Positions 47,030 to 55,496 of a stretch of DNA of 64,000 bases are shown here, piece after piece. The notes under the pieces were generated by a model. The model was not told the origin of the DNA. It ran no database searches and worked only from the letters and a program-made list of their open reading frames with translations. The stretch comes from Deltaproteobacteria bacterium. Its GTDB lineage: Bacteria; Desulfobacterota; Desulfobacteria; Desulfobacterales; Desulfosarcinaceae. Positions within the stretch are counted from its first letter, which is position 1. Each line of letters opens with the position of its first letter. A program made the position numbers and the translations under genes. The stretch is from assembly GCA_020444075.1 (NCBI GenBank), contig JAHLLR010000002.1:1-64000 (forward strand), in the 5' to 3' direction.

Positions 47030-47045
47030 TGTTTCACGTGAAACA
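47030..47045. promoter_or_regulatory. parS centromere site
   Basis: TGTTTCACGTGAAACA is a perfect 16-bp palindrome identical to the conserved bacterial parS consensus bound by ParB. It overlaps the start of the short gap after mnmE. parS clusters near the origin and directs chromosome segregation. No parA or parB gene is present in the window. Confidence 0.93.
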
Positions 47046-47066
47046 TTCGTTGGGAGAAACTGGCAT

Positions 47067-47750
47067 ATGATACCTGAGTTGGAACTTGTATTTAAGAAAT
47101 ATGAAACCTTTGTCAAACAGTTGGATGGGGTCTTTGGAACCGTTCAGCAACAATATTCAGATTGCGTGAAATGTAAATTGGAATGTTCGGACTGCTGCCA
47201 TGCCCTATTCGACCTTTCTTTAGTCGAGGCGCTTTATATCAACGCTAAATTTTTGGAAAATGTTGCTGGGGAAAAGAAATCGAAAATACTTGAGTGTGCC
47301 AATACATCAGACCGCAAAATATACCAGTTGAAACGGAAGGCTTTTAAGGCGGTGGAAGCCGGTGAAAAATCGGAAGAACAAGTCCTTCTAGAAATGGCTG
47401 CTGAACGGATACGCTGCCCGTTGCTGAACGAAGAAAGTCAGTGTGACTTGTATGCGTCCCGTCCGGCTACCTGTCGACTTTATGGCATTCCTACCGCGAT
47501 TGCCGGACGCGGCCATACCTGTGGGCTGTCAGCTTTTAAAACGGGTGAATCGTACCCCACGGTTAACCTGGATTCGGTGCACACAAAGCTTCATGAATTG
47601 TCTTGTGAAATTGTAGAGGTGTTGCAGTCCACGCATGTAAATATGGGTGATGTGTTGATGCCGCTTTCAATGGCCTTGTTGACCGTTTTCGATGAAACGT
47701 ATCTTGGTATGGACACTGATAAAAAAAAGCCTGAAGACAGTCGGGCCTGA
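47067..47750 (+). CDS. YkgJ-family cysteine cluster protein
   Basis: The start at 47067 (GGGAG upstream) gives 227 residues. The cysteine cluster CVKCKLECSDCC near the N-terminus, then RCPLL...QCDLYASRPATCRLYG, is the YkgJ-type metal-binding pattern (Zn or Fe-S). Such proteins have been proposed to bind metal; no precise function is established. The longer upstream version would run across the parS site and into mnmE. The next gene follows 9 bp later. Confidence 0.85.
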   Translation: MIPELELVFKKYETFVKQLDGVFGTVQQQYSDCVKCKLECSDCCHALFDLSLVEALYINAKFLENVAGEKKSKILECANTSDRKIYQLKRKAFKAVEAGEKSEEQVLLEMAAERIRCPLLNEESQCDLYASRPATCRLYGIPTAIAGRGHTCGLSAFKTGESYPTVNLDSVHTKLHELSCEIVEVLQSTHVNMGDVLMPLSMALLTVFDETYLGMDTDKKKPEDSRA

Positions 47751-47759
47751 GGGGGTAAA

Positions 47760-48104
47760 ATGGAGAATACCTTTTCCGATTCAGATAAGAAAAAAGCAAT
47801 TTTTGACGCCATGTCACCCCGCCGGCAAAAACACATTCTTAACAAAATGGGCTACGACCAGTGGGATCCATTTGAAAAACCGAAAGACCCGATCGATATC
47901 CGGAGAGATAAGAGCCGTAGAACGTCTCAAATGTTAGTCAGAGAATTTTTGCAGTCGCGTCCATTGGATGGGTATTCCAACAGCTACGGGAGGGGTGTGT
48001 TGGATATGGCGATGGGGATTGTAAATGATGACGACCGTTATCTTGCAATGTATGAGTTTGCTTTGTGGCATAATAATCTATTGGCGGAGGAGGGGCATAA
48101 GTAG
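47760..48104 (+). CDS. Small uncharacterised protein
   Basis: This 114-residue acidic-basic soluble protein has SPRRQKHILNKMGYDQWDPFEKP near the start and a central arginine-rich stretch. There is no signal peptide, and no catalytic motif is seen. A good GAGGGGG ribosome-binding site precedes the ATG. It is tightly linked to the YkgJ-like gene, so the two may act together; function unknown. Confidence 0.75.
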   Translation: MENTFSDSDKKKAIFDAMSPRRQKHILNKMGYDQWDPFEKPKDPIDIRRDKSRRTSQMLVREFLQSRPLDGYSNSYGRGVLDMAMGIVNDDDRYLAMYEFALWHNNLLAEEGHK

Positions 48105-48153
48105 TGCCCTGGTTTTTCGATAGGACTGGCGGGAAATTCCTTTCCCGTGTGAG

Positions 48154-49020
48154 GTGATGATCGTTATGCGGACCTCACAAGGCCAGATTCTTCGATTCAT
48201 CGCCGAATCGCCATCCAAGGTAAGTTTTCGCTGTTTAAAACGTCATTTCAGCGATACCCACCAGTGCCCTCCAAAAAAATTGAAGCTATTGATCGCCAGT
48301 CTGATTGAAACTGGCCAGCTGTGTTATACATCCCACTACGGCAATTCCTTCATAGAAATTTCATACGAACGACCCCAGGCGGTTTCCGAACACGTGGTTA
48401 TTCAGCCACCGTGGAGTGCTTTGAAACCCCTCCCGGGTCAGTGGGTCGTCTCCCTCAGCAGGGGAGCCTCATTTGGTGGTGGAGAGCATCCAACAACACG
48501 CCTGGCCATTCAATTGATTGACGACCTACTTCATCTGCCGTACTTGCAGGATAACTGTCAAAAGTACACAGCGATAGATATCGGGACGGGGTCCGGCGTC
48601 CTGGCGATTGTTGCAGCAAAAATGGGCGTTGGGATGGTGTGTGGGATTGATTCGGATCCTTGTGCCGTTTTTGAAGCCAGAGACAACGTTCGTCTCAATC
48701 ATTTGGAAGAACGGGTCAAGATACTCGATGATGATTTATCTGCCATCACCGGTTCGTATGCTTTGGTGTTGGCCAACCTGAGAATGCCGACATTGTTCGG
48801 GCTGCGGTCGGCTTTAGAAAAAAAGACCACAAGGGACAGCGTGCTTATTTTTTCCGGATTGAAAACAGAGGAAGTCAAGTCTCTATGTGAATTTTACAAA
48901 GAAAACGGGTATGTGATTCATCAAAAACGTTCGGAAAAGGGCTGGAGCGCGATATGCTTAGCAAGGGGCTCATTTTTAAACGAAGATGCTGAACCCATGG
49001 AAGGATATTGGGAAAGATGA
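48154..49020 (+). CDS. prmA: PrmA-like methyltransferase (ribosomal protein L11 methyltransferase family)
   Basis: The protein of 288 residues has a C-terminal SAM-dependent methyltransferase domain: SFGGGEHPTTRLAIQL (PrmA family A.GTG.HPTT), AIDIGTGSGVLAIVAA (motif I), LANLRMPTL in the position of the family's catalytic N-PP motif, here changed. The N-terminal part (about 1-80) looks like a winged-helix rather than the usual PrmA substrate-binding domain. L11 trimethylation is therefore only one option. Confidence 0.7.
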   Translation: MMIVMRTSQGQILRFIAESPSKVSFRCLKRHFSDTHQCPPKKLKLLIASLIETGQLCYTSHYGNSFIEISYERPQAVSEHVVIQPPWSALKPLPGQWVVSLSRGASFGGGEHPTTRLAIQLIDDLLHLPYLQDNCQKYTAIDIGTGSGVLAIVAAKMGVGMVCGIDSDPCAVFEARDNVRLNHLEERVKILDDDLSAITGSYALVLANLRMPTLFGLRSALEKKTTRDSVLIFSGLKTEEVKSLCEFYKENGYVIHQKRSEKGWSAICLARGSFLNEDAEPMEGYWER

Positions 49021-49154
49021 GATCGTTTGAATTTCGGGCGCTCCGAAAGCCGACCCTAACCAGCTGTTTTTAATTGTTTTTTTGTCAATTAGGTGTGTTT
49101 TGAAAAATTAAGCCCAAAACTGATTATCTGGCCGATTTATTTGATCGCCAACGT

Positions 49155-49463
49155 CTAAAGCTCTTTCAGAAACGATGTTCCCAGGTGGTATTCTTCATAC
49201 TGGGTGGGTCTAGTCTGATAAATCTCCAGCATGGCTTCATAGGTCTTCCGCTCTTCACTGTTTTTCCATTTCAGCCAGTCTTCCATTCGTTGCCAGGTAG
49301 CAATGACAGCCATATTTTCCGGGAAGTCTTTTTGCATGAGGGTTTCTCCTGAAATATATCCAGGCTGATCCAGAGCGATGGATCTGATCTTGTTTAGCAG
49401 TGAAAGAATTTGCGGCGTGTTTTCCTTGACGAACCGGCGTTTGATTATAACTTTTGCGATCAT
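49155..49463 (-). CDS. Antibiotic biosynthesis monooxygenase (ABM) domain protein
   Basis: The protein of 102 residues forms a single ABM/dimeric alpha-beta barrel unit: KVIIKRRFVKENTPQILSLLNKIRSIALDQPGYISGETL and WQRMEDWLKWKNSEERKTYEAML. This fold occurs in small haem or quinol oxygenases and in stress proteins without a known substrate. It stands alone downstream of the oad genes, separated from them by a terminator. Confidence 0.85.
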   Translation of the reverse strand: MIAKVIIKRRFVKENTPQILSLLNKIRSIALDQPGYISGETLMQKDFPENMAVIATWQRMEDWLKWKNSEERKTYEAMLEIYQTRPTQYEEYHLGTSFLKEL

Positions 49464-49651
49464 GGCAGCCTCCCTTGGTTCAAACTGTTGAGAAAAGAGA
49501 ACGGCAGTAGTGGCGGTGGAATAGGAGGGTCAGAGCGAGATTTGAACGGGCGAATCGAATTTGCCGAACCAATTCTATTGTAATTTAAAGAATCGCACAG
49601 TCAAATCCAAGAGGTCAAGCGTAAATCGCAATCTTGGAAATTAGTAAATAA

Positions 49652-49686
49652 AAAAGCCGGAGATTAAATTCATTCTCCGGCTTTTT
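49652..49686 (-). terminator. Intrinsic terminator downstream of oadB
   Basis: A strong 10-bp stem around AAGCCGGAGA/TCTCCGGCTT flanked by A- and T-tracts on both sides. On the minus strand it is followed by six T and ends the oadG-oadB transcript about 36 bp past the oadB stop. Confidence 0.85.
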
Positions 49687-49722
49687 GGGCTTACTGAAAC
49701 AGGCTTTTTTGAATTGCGGATG

Positions 49723-50850
49723 CTATCCTACATTGAAACTCCAAAGAATACCTGCGCAGATCGCGGATCCGATAACGCCGGAAGAGTTGCAGGCCATGGC
49801 ATGCATCAGCAGGTAGTTAGATGGATCTTCTTTCTGTCCCATCATATGCACTTCTCTTGCTGACCCGGGAACTGCGGAAACACCAGCGGCACCGAGCAGG
49901 GGGTTGATTTTCTCTTTTGACACAAGATTCATGAGTTTCCCGAAGAGCACACCGGACGCTGTGGCGATGCTGAAGGCGACAGCCCCAAGCGCGAAGATGC
50001 CGACGGATTTTGTAGTGAGAAAAACATCGGCCTGGGTGCTGGCGCCGACGGTTAACCCTAAAAAGATCGTGGCCGTATCGATGATGGCGTTTCGAGCGGT
50101 TTGCGCCAGGCGATCGACAACACCGCTGACCTTCATCAGGTTTCCAAAAAAGAAGGTTCCCAGCAAGGGAATGGATGCCGGGGCCAAAAAGCAGCAGAGG
50201 AACAAACCGATAACCGGAAAAATCAACAGCTCCTTTCTTGAAACCGGCCGTGGGTCGGGCATATGAATCTGGCGTTCCTTTTTCGTTGTCAGCAGTTTCA
50301 TGATCGGCGGTTGAATGATCGGAATCAGGGCCATGTATGAATAGGCGGCAATGGCTATAGGGCCAATCAGGTGGGGTGCCAGTTTGGCCGTTAAAAAGAT
50401 GGAGGTCGGCCCGTCGGCACCACCGATAATTGCAATGGAGGCAGCCTCTTTTGGAAGAAAACCCAATGCCAAAGCACTGAGTAGGGTGAAGAAAATACCC
50501 ATTTGTGCGGCCGCACCGAGTAGCATCAATTTCGGTCGTGCCAGCAGCGAGGAGAAATCGGTCATGGCACCCAGACCAAGAAATACAATTGACGGATAGA
50601 CGCCTGTGGTTACCCCAAAATAAAGGTAGTGAAGAACACTGTTCGGTTCATAGATGCCCAGTCCGAAACCTTTAAAAAATGGGACATTGCCCAACAACAC
50701 CCCGAAACCAATGGGTAGCAGGAGCAACGGTTCATATTGTTTGCCGATAGCCAGGTAGACGAATACGATTCCAATGCCCCACATTAAGAAATGCCTGTAA
50801 TCGGCCAGGTAATACCCGGTATTAGTCAGAAATTGCAGTAAAAGTTCCAT
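49723..50850 (-). CDS. oadB: Na+-translocating decarboxylase beta subunit (OadB/GcdB family)
   Basis: This membrane subunit couples biotin-carboxyl decarboxylation to Na+ export. The 375-residue protein has about nine membrane segments and the family signatures GADGPTSIF (with the Na+-site Asp) and ALGFLPKEAASIAIIG. It ends SSGVIGSAICAGILWS. It lies 18 bp after oadG. The alpha (carboxyltransferase/biotin) subunit is not in the window, so the substrate (oxaloacetate, methylmalonyl-CoA or glutaconyl-CoA) cannot be told. Confidence 0.93.
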   Translation of the reverse strand: MELLLQFLTNTGYYLADYRHFLMWGIGIVFVYLAIGKQYEPLLLLPIGFGVLLGNVPFFKGFGLGIYEPNSVLHYLYFGVTTGVYPSIVFLGLGAMTDFSSLLARPKLMLLGAAAQMGIFFTLLSALALGFLPKEAASIAIIGGADGPTSIFLTAKLAPHLIGPIAIAAYSYMALIPIIQPPIMKLLTTKKERQIHMPDPRPVSRKELLIFPVIGLFLCCFLAPASIPLLGTFFFGNLMKVSGVVDRLAQTARNAIIDTATIFLGLTVGASTQADVFLTTKSVGIFALGAVAFSIATASGVLFGKLMNLVSKEKINPLLGAAGVSAVPGSAREVHMMGQKEDPSNYLLMHAMACNSSGVIGSAICAGILWSFNVG

Positions 50851-50868
50851 TTATCAGGTCCTTGTTTT

Positions 50869-51279
50869 TTATTCGGATAGGGGTTGCCAGGAAAAGCGTC
50901 CGTCACCAACAGAAACCAGTATACCTGCGTCTCTGAAGCGGTTAATCGAAAGATAAGGATGCGGAAGTCCGACTGCTTTGGCTTTCTGGTGCAGATCGAT
51001 CAGGTCGAAGGTTTCGCCTAAGTCTTCGGTAAAGGAGATATAGACCGTTGAAGCGGCTTCAAGGTCATCAGGCAGTTTGTCAGGAACGATCATTTTAGGT
51101 TTGATCGTTATTTCTGATTTTTCGATTGGTGGCTGGGCCTTCTCTTCAAAAAAACCGGTAAGGTGGGGAATCATCGATATTAGAAAAGAGAGAACCGCCA
51201 AGCCGATAAGAACGATGCAGGCTCCTGCACCTGCCATGGCCCACCCGTTGGCTTGTTGTATGGCCGCTAACCCGTACAT
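50869..51279 (-). CDS. OadG-family small subunit of Na+ decarboxylase
   Basis: This 136-residue protein has one membrane helix (about 14-38, AGAGACIVLIGLAVLSFLISMIP), typical of OadG/MmdD-type gamma or delta subunits that hold the membrane complex together. A soluble tail with a compact domain (about 70-136) extends beyond usual OadG. It is transcribed with oadB. CCTCC on the plus strand (AGGAGG on the coding strand) lies before the start. Confidence 0.8.
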   Translation of the reverse strand: MYGLAAIQQANGWAMAGAGACIVLIGLAVLSFLISMIPHLTGFFEEKAQPPIEKSEITIKPKMIVPDKLPDDLEAASTVYISFTEDLGETFDLIDLHQKAKAVGLPHPYLSINRFRDAGILVSVGDGRFSWQPLSE

Positions 51280-51623
51280 TTTTTCCTCCTGATAGTGACC
51301 CCGGTCAATCTCCAGCTAAAATAAAGGTGACAGGTGCCCTGTGTTTATAGTTAATGGAATTTAAATCTTCCCATAAAAGACCAAAATACTAAAACGATCA
51401 TACCACTGAAACAAAGTCAATGATAAAGCGAAAATAGCAATGGAATCAGAATTTTTCTTACATCGAATAAAAACCCAATGAACGAATCAAAAGGCAGGAG
51501 GCAAGCCCATGCAGATTGAAAAACACTGTTGTTGACTTAACGAATCGGATCATCGTAGTTAAAAGCCCTGCTTAAGTCTGGAAAAAAACGAAAACAATGT
51601 TCTGTCAAGAAAAGGAGGCGCAA
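51280..51623. other. Divergent intergenic region, oadG/BMP transporter
   Basis: 344 bp with promoters for both directions expected. On the plus strand a possible -35 TTGACT (51532-51537) and a weak TAGTTA 18 bp further on could drive the transporter. A mini-frame with a strong AGGAGG is listed separately. Nothing else was seen. Confidence 0.5.
51509..51535 (+). other. Possible leader mini-gene upstream of BMP transporter
   Basis: ATG at 51509 with AGGAGG 7 nt upstream opens a frame encoding only MQIEKHCC before a TGA at 51533. The spacing is ideal for translation initiation, though the putative -35 of the transporter overlaps its end. It may be a leader peptide or coincidence. Confidence 0.3.
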
Positions 51624-52802
51624 ATGAGGGGCGGTAAAATAGGGCGTAAACGTTTTATCTGGATGGTTTTTGGTGTCGTTCTGCTAACCCTTTTTGGCTC
51701 CGGCGTCAGCGGGGCGGTTGAAAAACAGCTTAAGGCCGGGTTTGTTTATGTTGGTCCTGTTGGCGACTATGGTTGGTCTCATGCCCATGACGTTGGAAGA
51801 AAATATGCCGAAAAGCAACTGCCGTGGCTAAAGACTGTTTTTATCGAATCCGTTGCCGAAGCTGATTCCGCAAGAATAATCGACCGCTTTATTCAGGAAG
51901 AAAAGTGCGACATCGTCTTCACGACCAGCTTTGGGTACATGGATGACACCCTTAAAGCAGGCATGAAATACCCGGACAAGCACTTTATGCACTGTTCCGG
52001 GTTCAAACAGACAAAAAATGTAGGCACCTATTTTGCGGACCTTTACCAGACCTATTATCTTAACGGGTTGATGGCTGGTGGGCTGACCAAAAGCAATAAA
52101 ATAGGCTATGTGGGGGCATTCCCCATACCTGAGGTGGTTCGCCATATCAATGCCTTCGCCCTTGGTATCAAAGCCGTGAATCCCAAGGCGGAAGTACATG
52201 TGCGGTGGACCTATGCCTGGTATGGGCCAGATAAGGCCAGGGAGGCGGCAGAAGCATTGATCGCCGAGGGTTGCGATGCGCTTGCGTTTACCGAGGACAC
52301 TCCGGCTGTCATTGAGGTGGGCCAGGAGCACACCGAAAAAGGCAGGCAGATCTATACCTTCAGCCACTACAGTCCCATGCAGCCTTATGGAAAGGACTCC
52401 GTGGTATCCGGGCAGCTGGTGGACTGGGGGGTCATGTACGAAAAGATTCTCAAAGATTTTCATGAGGGGACCTGGACGAGTGATGACAAGTGGTGGTTGG
52501 TTGCTGAAAAGGCGGCCATCCTCGGCGGTTCATTCGAAGACCCGATCAATCCAAAGTTTATAGATGCATTGAAGGCCGTTTCCGTTGATACGAAAGAGTT
52601 TGGATCCCTTTCCGTTTATGATCTGGTCGTCAAACGCTACGAGCAGATGAAAAAAGGCACAGACGTTTTCGATCCTTACATGGGGCCCATTTCAGACAAT
52701 GCCGGCAAGCTGCAGATCAAAGCCGGAGAAAAGGCCTCCAAAGCAGACCTGCTGAGCATCATGTACTACGTAGACAACGTCGTGGGAAGCATCCCCAAAT
52801 AA
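51624..52802 (+). CDS. BMP-family ABC transporter substrate-binding protein
   Basis: The protein of 392 residues starts at 51624 (AAAGGAGG 5-6 bp upstream) with a signal peptide (FIWMVFGVVLLTLFGSGVSG). The mature part is a BMP/PnrA-type periplasmic receptor: GFVYVGPVGDYGWSHAHDVGR, IVFTTSFGYMDD and SGQLVDWGVMYEKIL. These receptors bind nucleosides or purines, and the linked ATPase and two permeases match that transporter class. A terminator follows before the ATPase gene. Confidence 0.92.
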   Translation: MRGGKIGRKRFIWMVFGVVLLTLFGSGVSGAVEKQLKAGFVYVGPVGDYGWSHAHDVGRKYAEKQLPWLKTVFIESVAEADSARIIDRFIQEEKCDIVFTTSFGYMDDTLKAGMKYPDKHFMHCSGFKQTKNVGTYFADLYQTYYLNGLMAGGLTKSNKIGYVGAFPIPEVVRHINAFALGIKAVNPKAEVHVRWTYAWYGPDKAREAAEALIAEGCDALAFTEDTPAVIEVGQEHTEKGRQIYTFSHYSPMQPYGKDSVVSGQLVDWGVMYEKILKDFHEGTWTSDDKWWLVAEKAAILGGSFEDPINPKFIDALKAVSVDTKEFGSLSVYDLVVKRYEQMKKGTDVFDPYMGPISDNAGKLQIKAGEKASKADLLSIMYYVDNVVGSIPK

Positions 52803-52818
52803 GACGCTTGTTTTGAAT

Positions 52819-52865
52819 AGAAGGGGAGCCGGAGGCTTAAGCCCGGCCTCCCCTTCTGTTTTTTT
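52819..52865 (+). terminator. Terminator between binding-protein and ATPase genes
   Basis: A 10-bp stem AGAAGGGGAG (52819-52828)/CTCCCCTTCT (52848-52857), with an added CCGG/CCGG pairing inside, is followed by GTTTTTTT. The T-tract ends 2 bp before the ATPase start, so it probably reduces, but does not stop, expression of downstream transporter genes. Confidence 0.85.
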
Positions 52866-52867
52866 GG

Positions 52868-54424
52868 ATGACGGCCATAATGAAAAAAATAGAAACGCTT
52901 GAAATGATAAATATTTACAAGTCATTTCAGGGTGTTAGAGCAAACGATAACATCAATTTGAAGGTGTCGTCCGGAGAAATCCTGGGCCTGCTGGGGGAAA
53001 ACGGGGCCGGAAAAACGACGCTGATGAATATCCTCTACGGCATTTATCAGCCCGATGCCGGAGAGATCCGGGTCAATGGCCATCGGATTTCGATCGATTC
53101 TCCCAAGGCGTCCATCGACCATGGTATCGGCATGGTGCACCAGCATTTCATGCTGATTCAGAACCACACGGTGATTGAAAACATTGCCCTGGGTTATGCA
53201 CGCGCGCCCATGCTGTTCCCGCAGAAGAAAATGAGACAAAGCATCGTTTCGTTTTCCGAAAAATTCAATTTCAACATCGATCCCGACAAAAAAGTATGGC
53301 AGCTGTCTGCCGGTGAACAGCAGCGAGTGGAGATTATCAAAGCGCTCGTCAACGGTGCGGGGCTGTTGATTCTTGACGAGCCTACCTCAGTTCTCACGCC
53401 TCAGGAAACCCGGGATTTTTTCCATGTTCTGGAAAAAATGAGAAAAGACGGGCAGATGATTATCCTCATCAGCCACAAGCTGGATGAAATCAAAAAGATT
53501 TGCGACCGGGTGACCGTGCTTCGCAAAGGCCGCGTTGTTGGACATGCGTGTACCGAACAGATGGACAAGCGCTCCCTGGCGCGCATGATGATCGGCCGGG
53601 AGGTTATTTTTTCATTTTCCCGGGAAAAGATGTCGAGAAAAGAGAAAGTACTGGATGTGGTGGACGTCGAGGTCGATGGCGACAAAGGCTATCCGGTAGT
53701 GAACGGCATCTCCTTTGAGGTTTACAGGAACGAAATTTTCGGTATTGCCGGTGTTGCCGGCAACGGACAGCGCGAGTTGGTCGAAGCCATTACCGGCCTG
53801 CGGATGGTGACCCACGGACGGATTCGGATCAACGATATCGATATTACCAACCAGTCGCCCCGAAAAATCCACAACACCGGCGTGTCCCACGTGCCGGAGG
53901 AACGGATCCGTTTTGGCATTGCACCCAATCTATTTCTTTACGAAAACGCGATCCTCAAGCAGCACCACCAGAAGAAGTTTTCCCGGCGGGCTTTTCTCGC
54001 TTATGGCCGCATCAAGGCGCATACCCGGCAGTTGATCAAAGATTTCCAGGTGGCCACGCCGTCCATTAATATACAGACGAAAAATCTGTCCGGCGGCAAT
54101 ATTCAAAAATTGATTCTCGGCCGTGAGATTGCTGACAAACCGGATCTATTGGTGGCTTCTCATCCAACCTACGGCTTGGATGTGGGTGCCACTGAGTATC
54201 TGCGCAACCAACTGCTCAAGCGGCGTGCAGAAGGCGGCGCTGTGCTTCTGGTGTCCGAAGACCTGGATGAAATCTTCGAGCTATGCGACCGGGTTGCCGT
54301 CATTTTTCAAGGTAAATTTATGGGGATTCTGGAATCCGATGATTCACGGATCGCAGATATCGGATTGATGATGGCCGGTACGAAAGATTTAAGGACGGGA
54401 GAAGGGGCGGATGATTCATTTTAA
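52868..54424 (+). CDS. ABC transporter ATP-binding protein with two ATPase domains (nucleoside/sugar type)
   Basis: The protein of 518 residues has two tandem ABC ATPase domains. The first is complete: GENGAGKTT, LSAGEQQRVEI and LILDEPTSVLT. The second has a degenerate Walker A (GVAGNGQREL), the signature LSGGNIQKLILGRE, and ASHPTYGLDVG. This arrangement is normal for sugar/nucleoside importers. The ATG at 52868 has no clear ribosome-binding site; an in-frame ATG at 52880 is an alternative. It overlaps the first permease gene by 14 bp. Confidence 0.92.
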   Translation: MTAIMKKIETLEMINIYKSFQGVRANDNINLKVSSGEILGLLGENGAGKTTLMNILYGIYQPDAGEIRVNGHRISIDSPKASIDHGIGMVHQHFMLIQNHTVIENIALGYARAPMLFPQKKMRQSIVSFSEKFNFNIDPDKKVWQLSAGEQQRVEIIKALVNGAGLLILDEPTSVLTPQETRDFFHVLEKMRKDGQMIILISHKLDEIKKICDRVTVLRKGRVVGHACTEQMDKRSLARMMIGREVIFSFSREKMSRKEKVLDVVDVEVDGDKGYPVVNGISFEVYRNEIFGIAGVAGNGQRELVEAITGLRMVTHGRIRINDIDITNQSPRKIHNTGVSHVPEERIRFGIAPNLFLYENAILKQHHQKKFSRRAFLAYGRIKAHTRQLIKDFQVATPSINIQTKNLSGGNIQKLILGREIADKPDLLVASHPTYGLDVGATEYLRNQLLKRRAEGGAVLLVSEDLDEIFELCDRVAVIFQGKFMGILESDDSRIADIGLMMAGTKDLRTGEGADDSF

Positions 54425-55493
54425 AGTTTCGGATCGAGAGCAGATCTCCGCCATCGGCACCATTCTGACCCTGGTCCTGGCGCTGGCTGCCGGCATGGCT
54501 GCGATCGGGTTGATTTTTATTTTATGCAACGTGAACCCGATTTTTGCGTTTAGGAAAATATTCAGCGGCTCCTTCGGCAGTATATACGGTTTCAAAGAGA
54601 CCCTTACCAAAGCCATCCCGCTTATTCTCATCGGCGGAGGCCTCGCCGTGGTGTTCAAAGCGAAATTCTGGAACATCGGGGCCGAGAGTCAGCTTCTCAT
54701 GGGAGCCATTTTTGGAACGTGGGTGGGGTTGCACTGGGGGCCGGTGCTTCCCTCTCCAATTATCGTTCCGTTGATGTTTTTTGCCGGGTTTATCGGAGGA
54801 GCCTTTTGGGGATTGATTCCGGCCATCCTCAAGCTCCGGTTTTCAATCAACGAGGTGATCTCCACGCTGATGCTCAACTACATCTGCGCTGAATTTCTCA
54901 CCTTGCTGATCGTCGGACCCTGGAAGAGCAAAAAGAAATTCGGATTTCCATATACCGACGATCTTCCGGATTCGGCCATCTTGTCCCTGTTGCCCGGATC
55001 ACGAATCCACACCGCCACCTTGATTCTGGCGGTGATTTCCGTTGTGGTGCTGGCGATTGTCATCTACAAGACCCGCTTCGGGTATGAGGTGCGGGTGATC
55101 GGCGAAAATCCTGATGCGGCAAAATATGCGGGGATCGATTTTTCCAGAACGACGATTCTTATTATGGTCATCAGTGGCGGCATGGCCGGGCTGGCCGGTG
55201 TTGGGGAGGTTGCCGGTATCCATCATTATTTGAGCTATCCGGACTCCATCTCCTCCGGGTATGGTTTTACGGCGATTATTGTGGCCTGGTTGGCCAAGCT
55301 CAATCCGATTTACGTCATTTTCTCGGGTATCTTTTTTGCCGGGATCCTCGTTGGTGGAGACGCGATTCAGATATCTCTCGGACTGCCGGCGGCAACAGTG
55401 GATGTCTTTAATGGAACCCTGCTGATTTTTCTGATTATGGGTGATTTCTTTACGAAGAACAAGGTGCGCTTATTGCTGAAAGAAAGGGCCTAA
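54411..55493 (+). CDS. ABC transporter permease (nucleoside-type), first subunit
   Basis: The 360-residue integral membrane protein has about nine hydrophobic segments and the BMP-linked permease motifs GKYFS-like IFSGSFGSIYGFKETLTKAIPLILIGGG, NIGAESQLLMGAIFG, and RVIGENPDAAKYAGID (cytosolic loop coupling to the ATPase). It pairs with the next permease to form the heterodimeric channel of the transporter. Confidence 0.92.
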   Translation: MIHFKVSDREQISAIGTILTLVLALAAGMAAIGLIFILCNVNPIFAFRKIFSGSFGSIYGFKETLTKAIPLILIGGGLAVVFKAKFWNIGAESQLLMGAIFGTWVGLHWGPVLPSPIIVPLMFFAGFIGGAFWGLIPAILKLRFSINEVISTLMLNYICAEFLTLLIVGPWKSKKKFGFPYTDDLPDSAILSLLPGSRIHTATLILAVISVVVLAIVIYKTRFGYEVRVIGENPDAAKYAGIDFSRTTILIMVISGGMAGLAGVGEVAGIHHYLSYPDSISSGYGFTAIIVAWLAKLNPIYVIFSGIFFAGILVGGDAIQISLGLPAATVDVFNGTLLIFLIMGDFFTKNKVRLLLKERA

Positions 55494-55496
55494 CCC

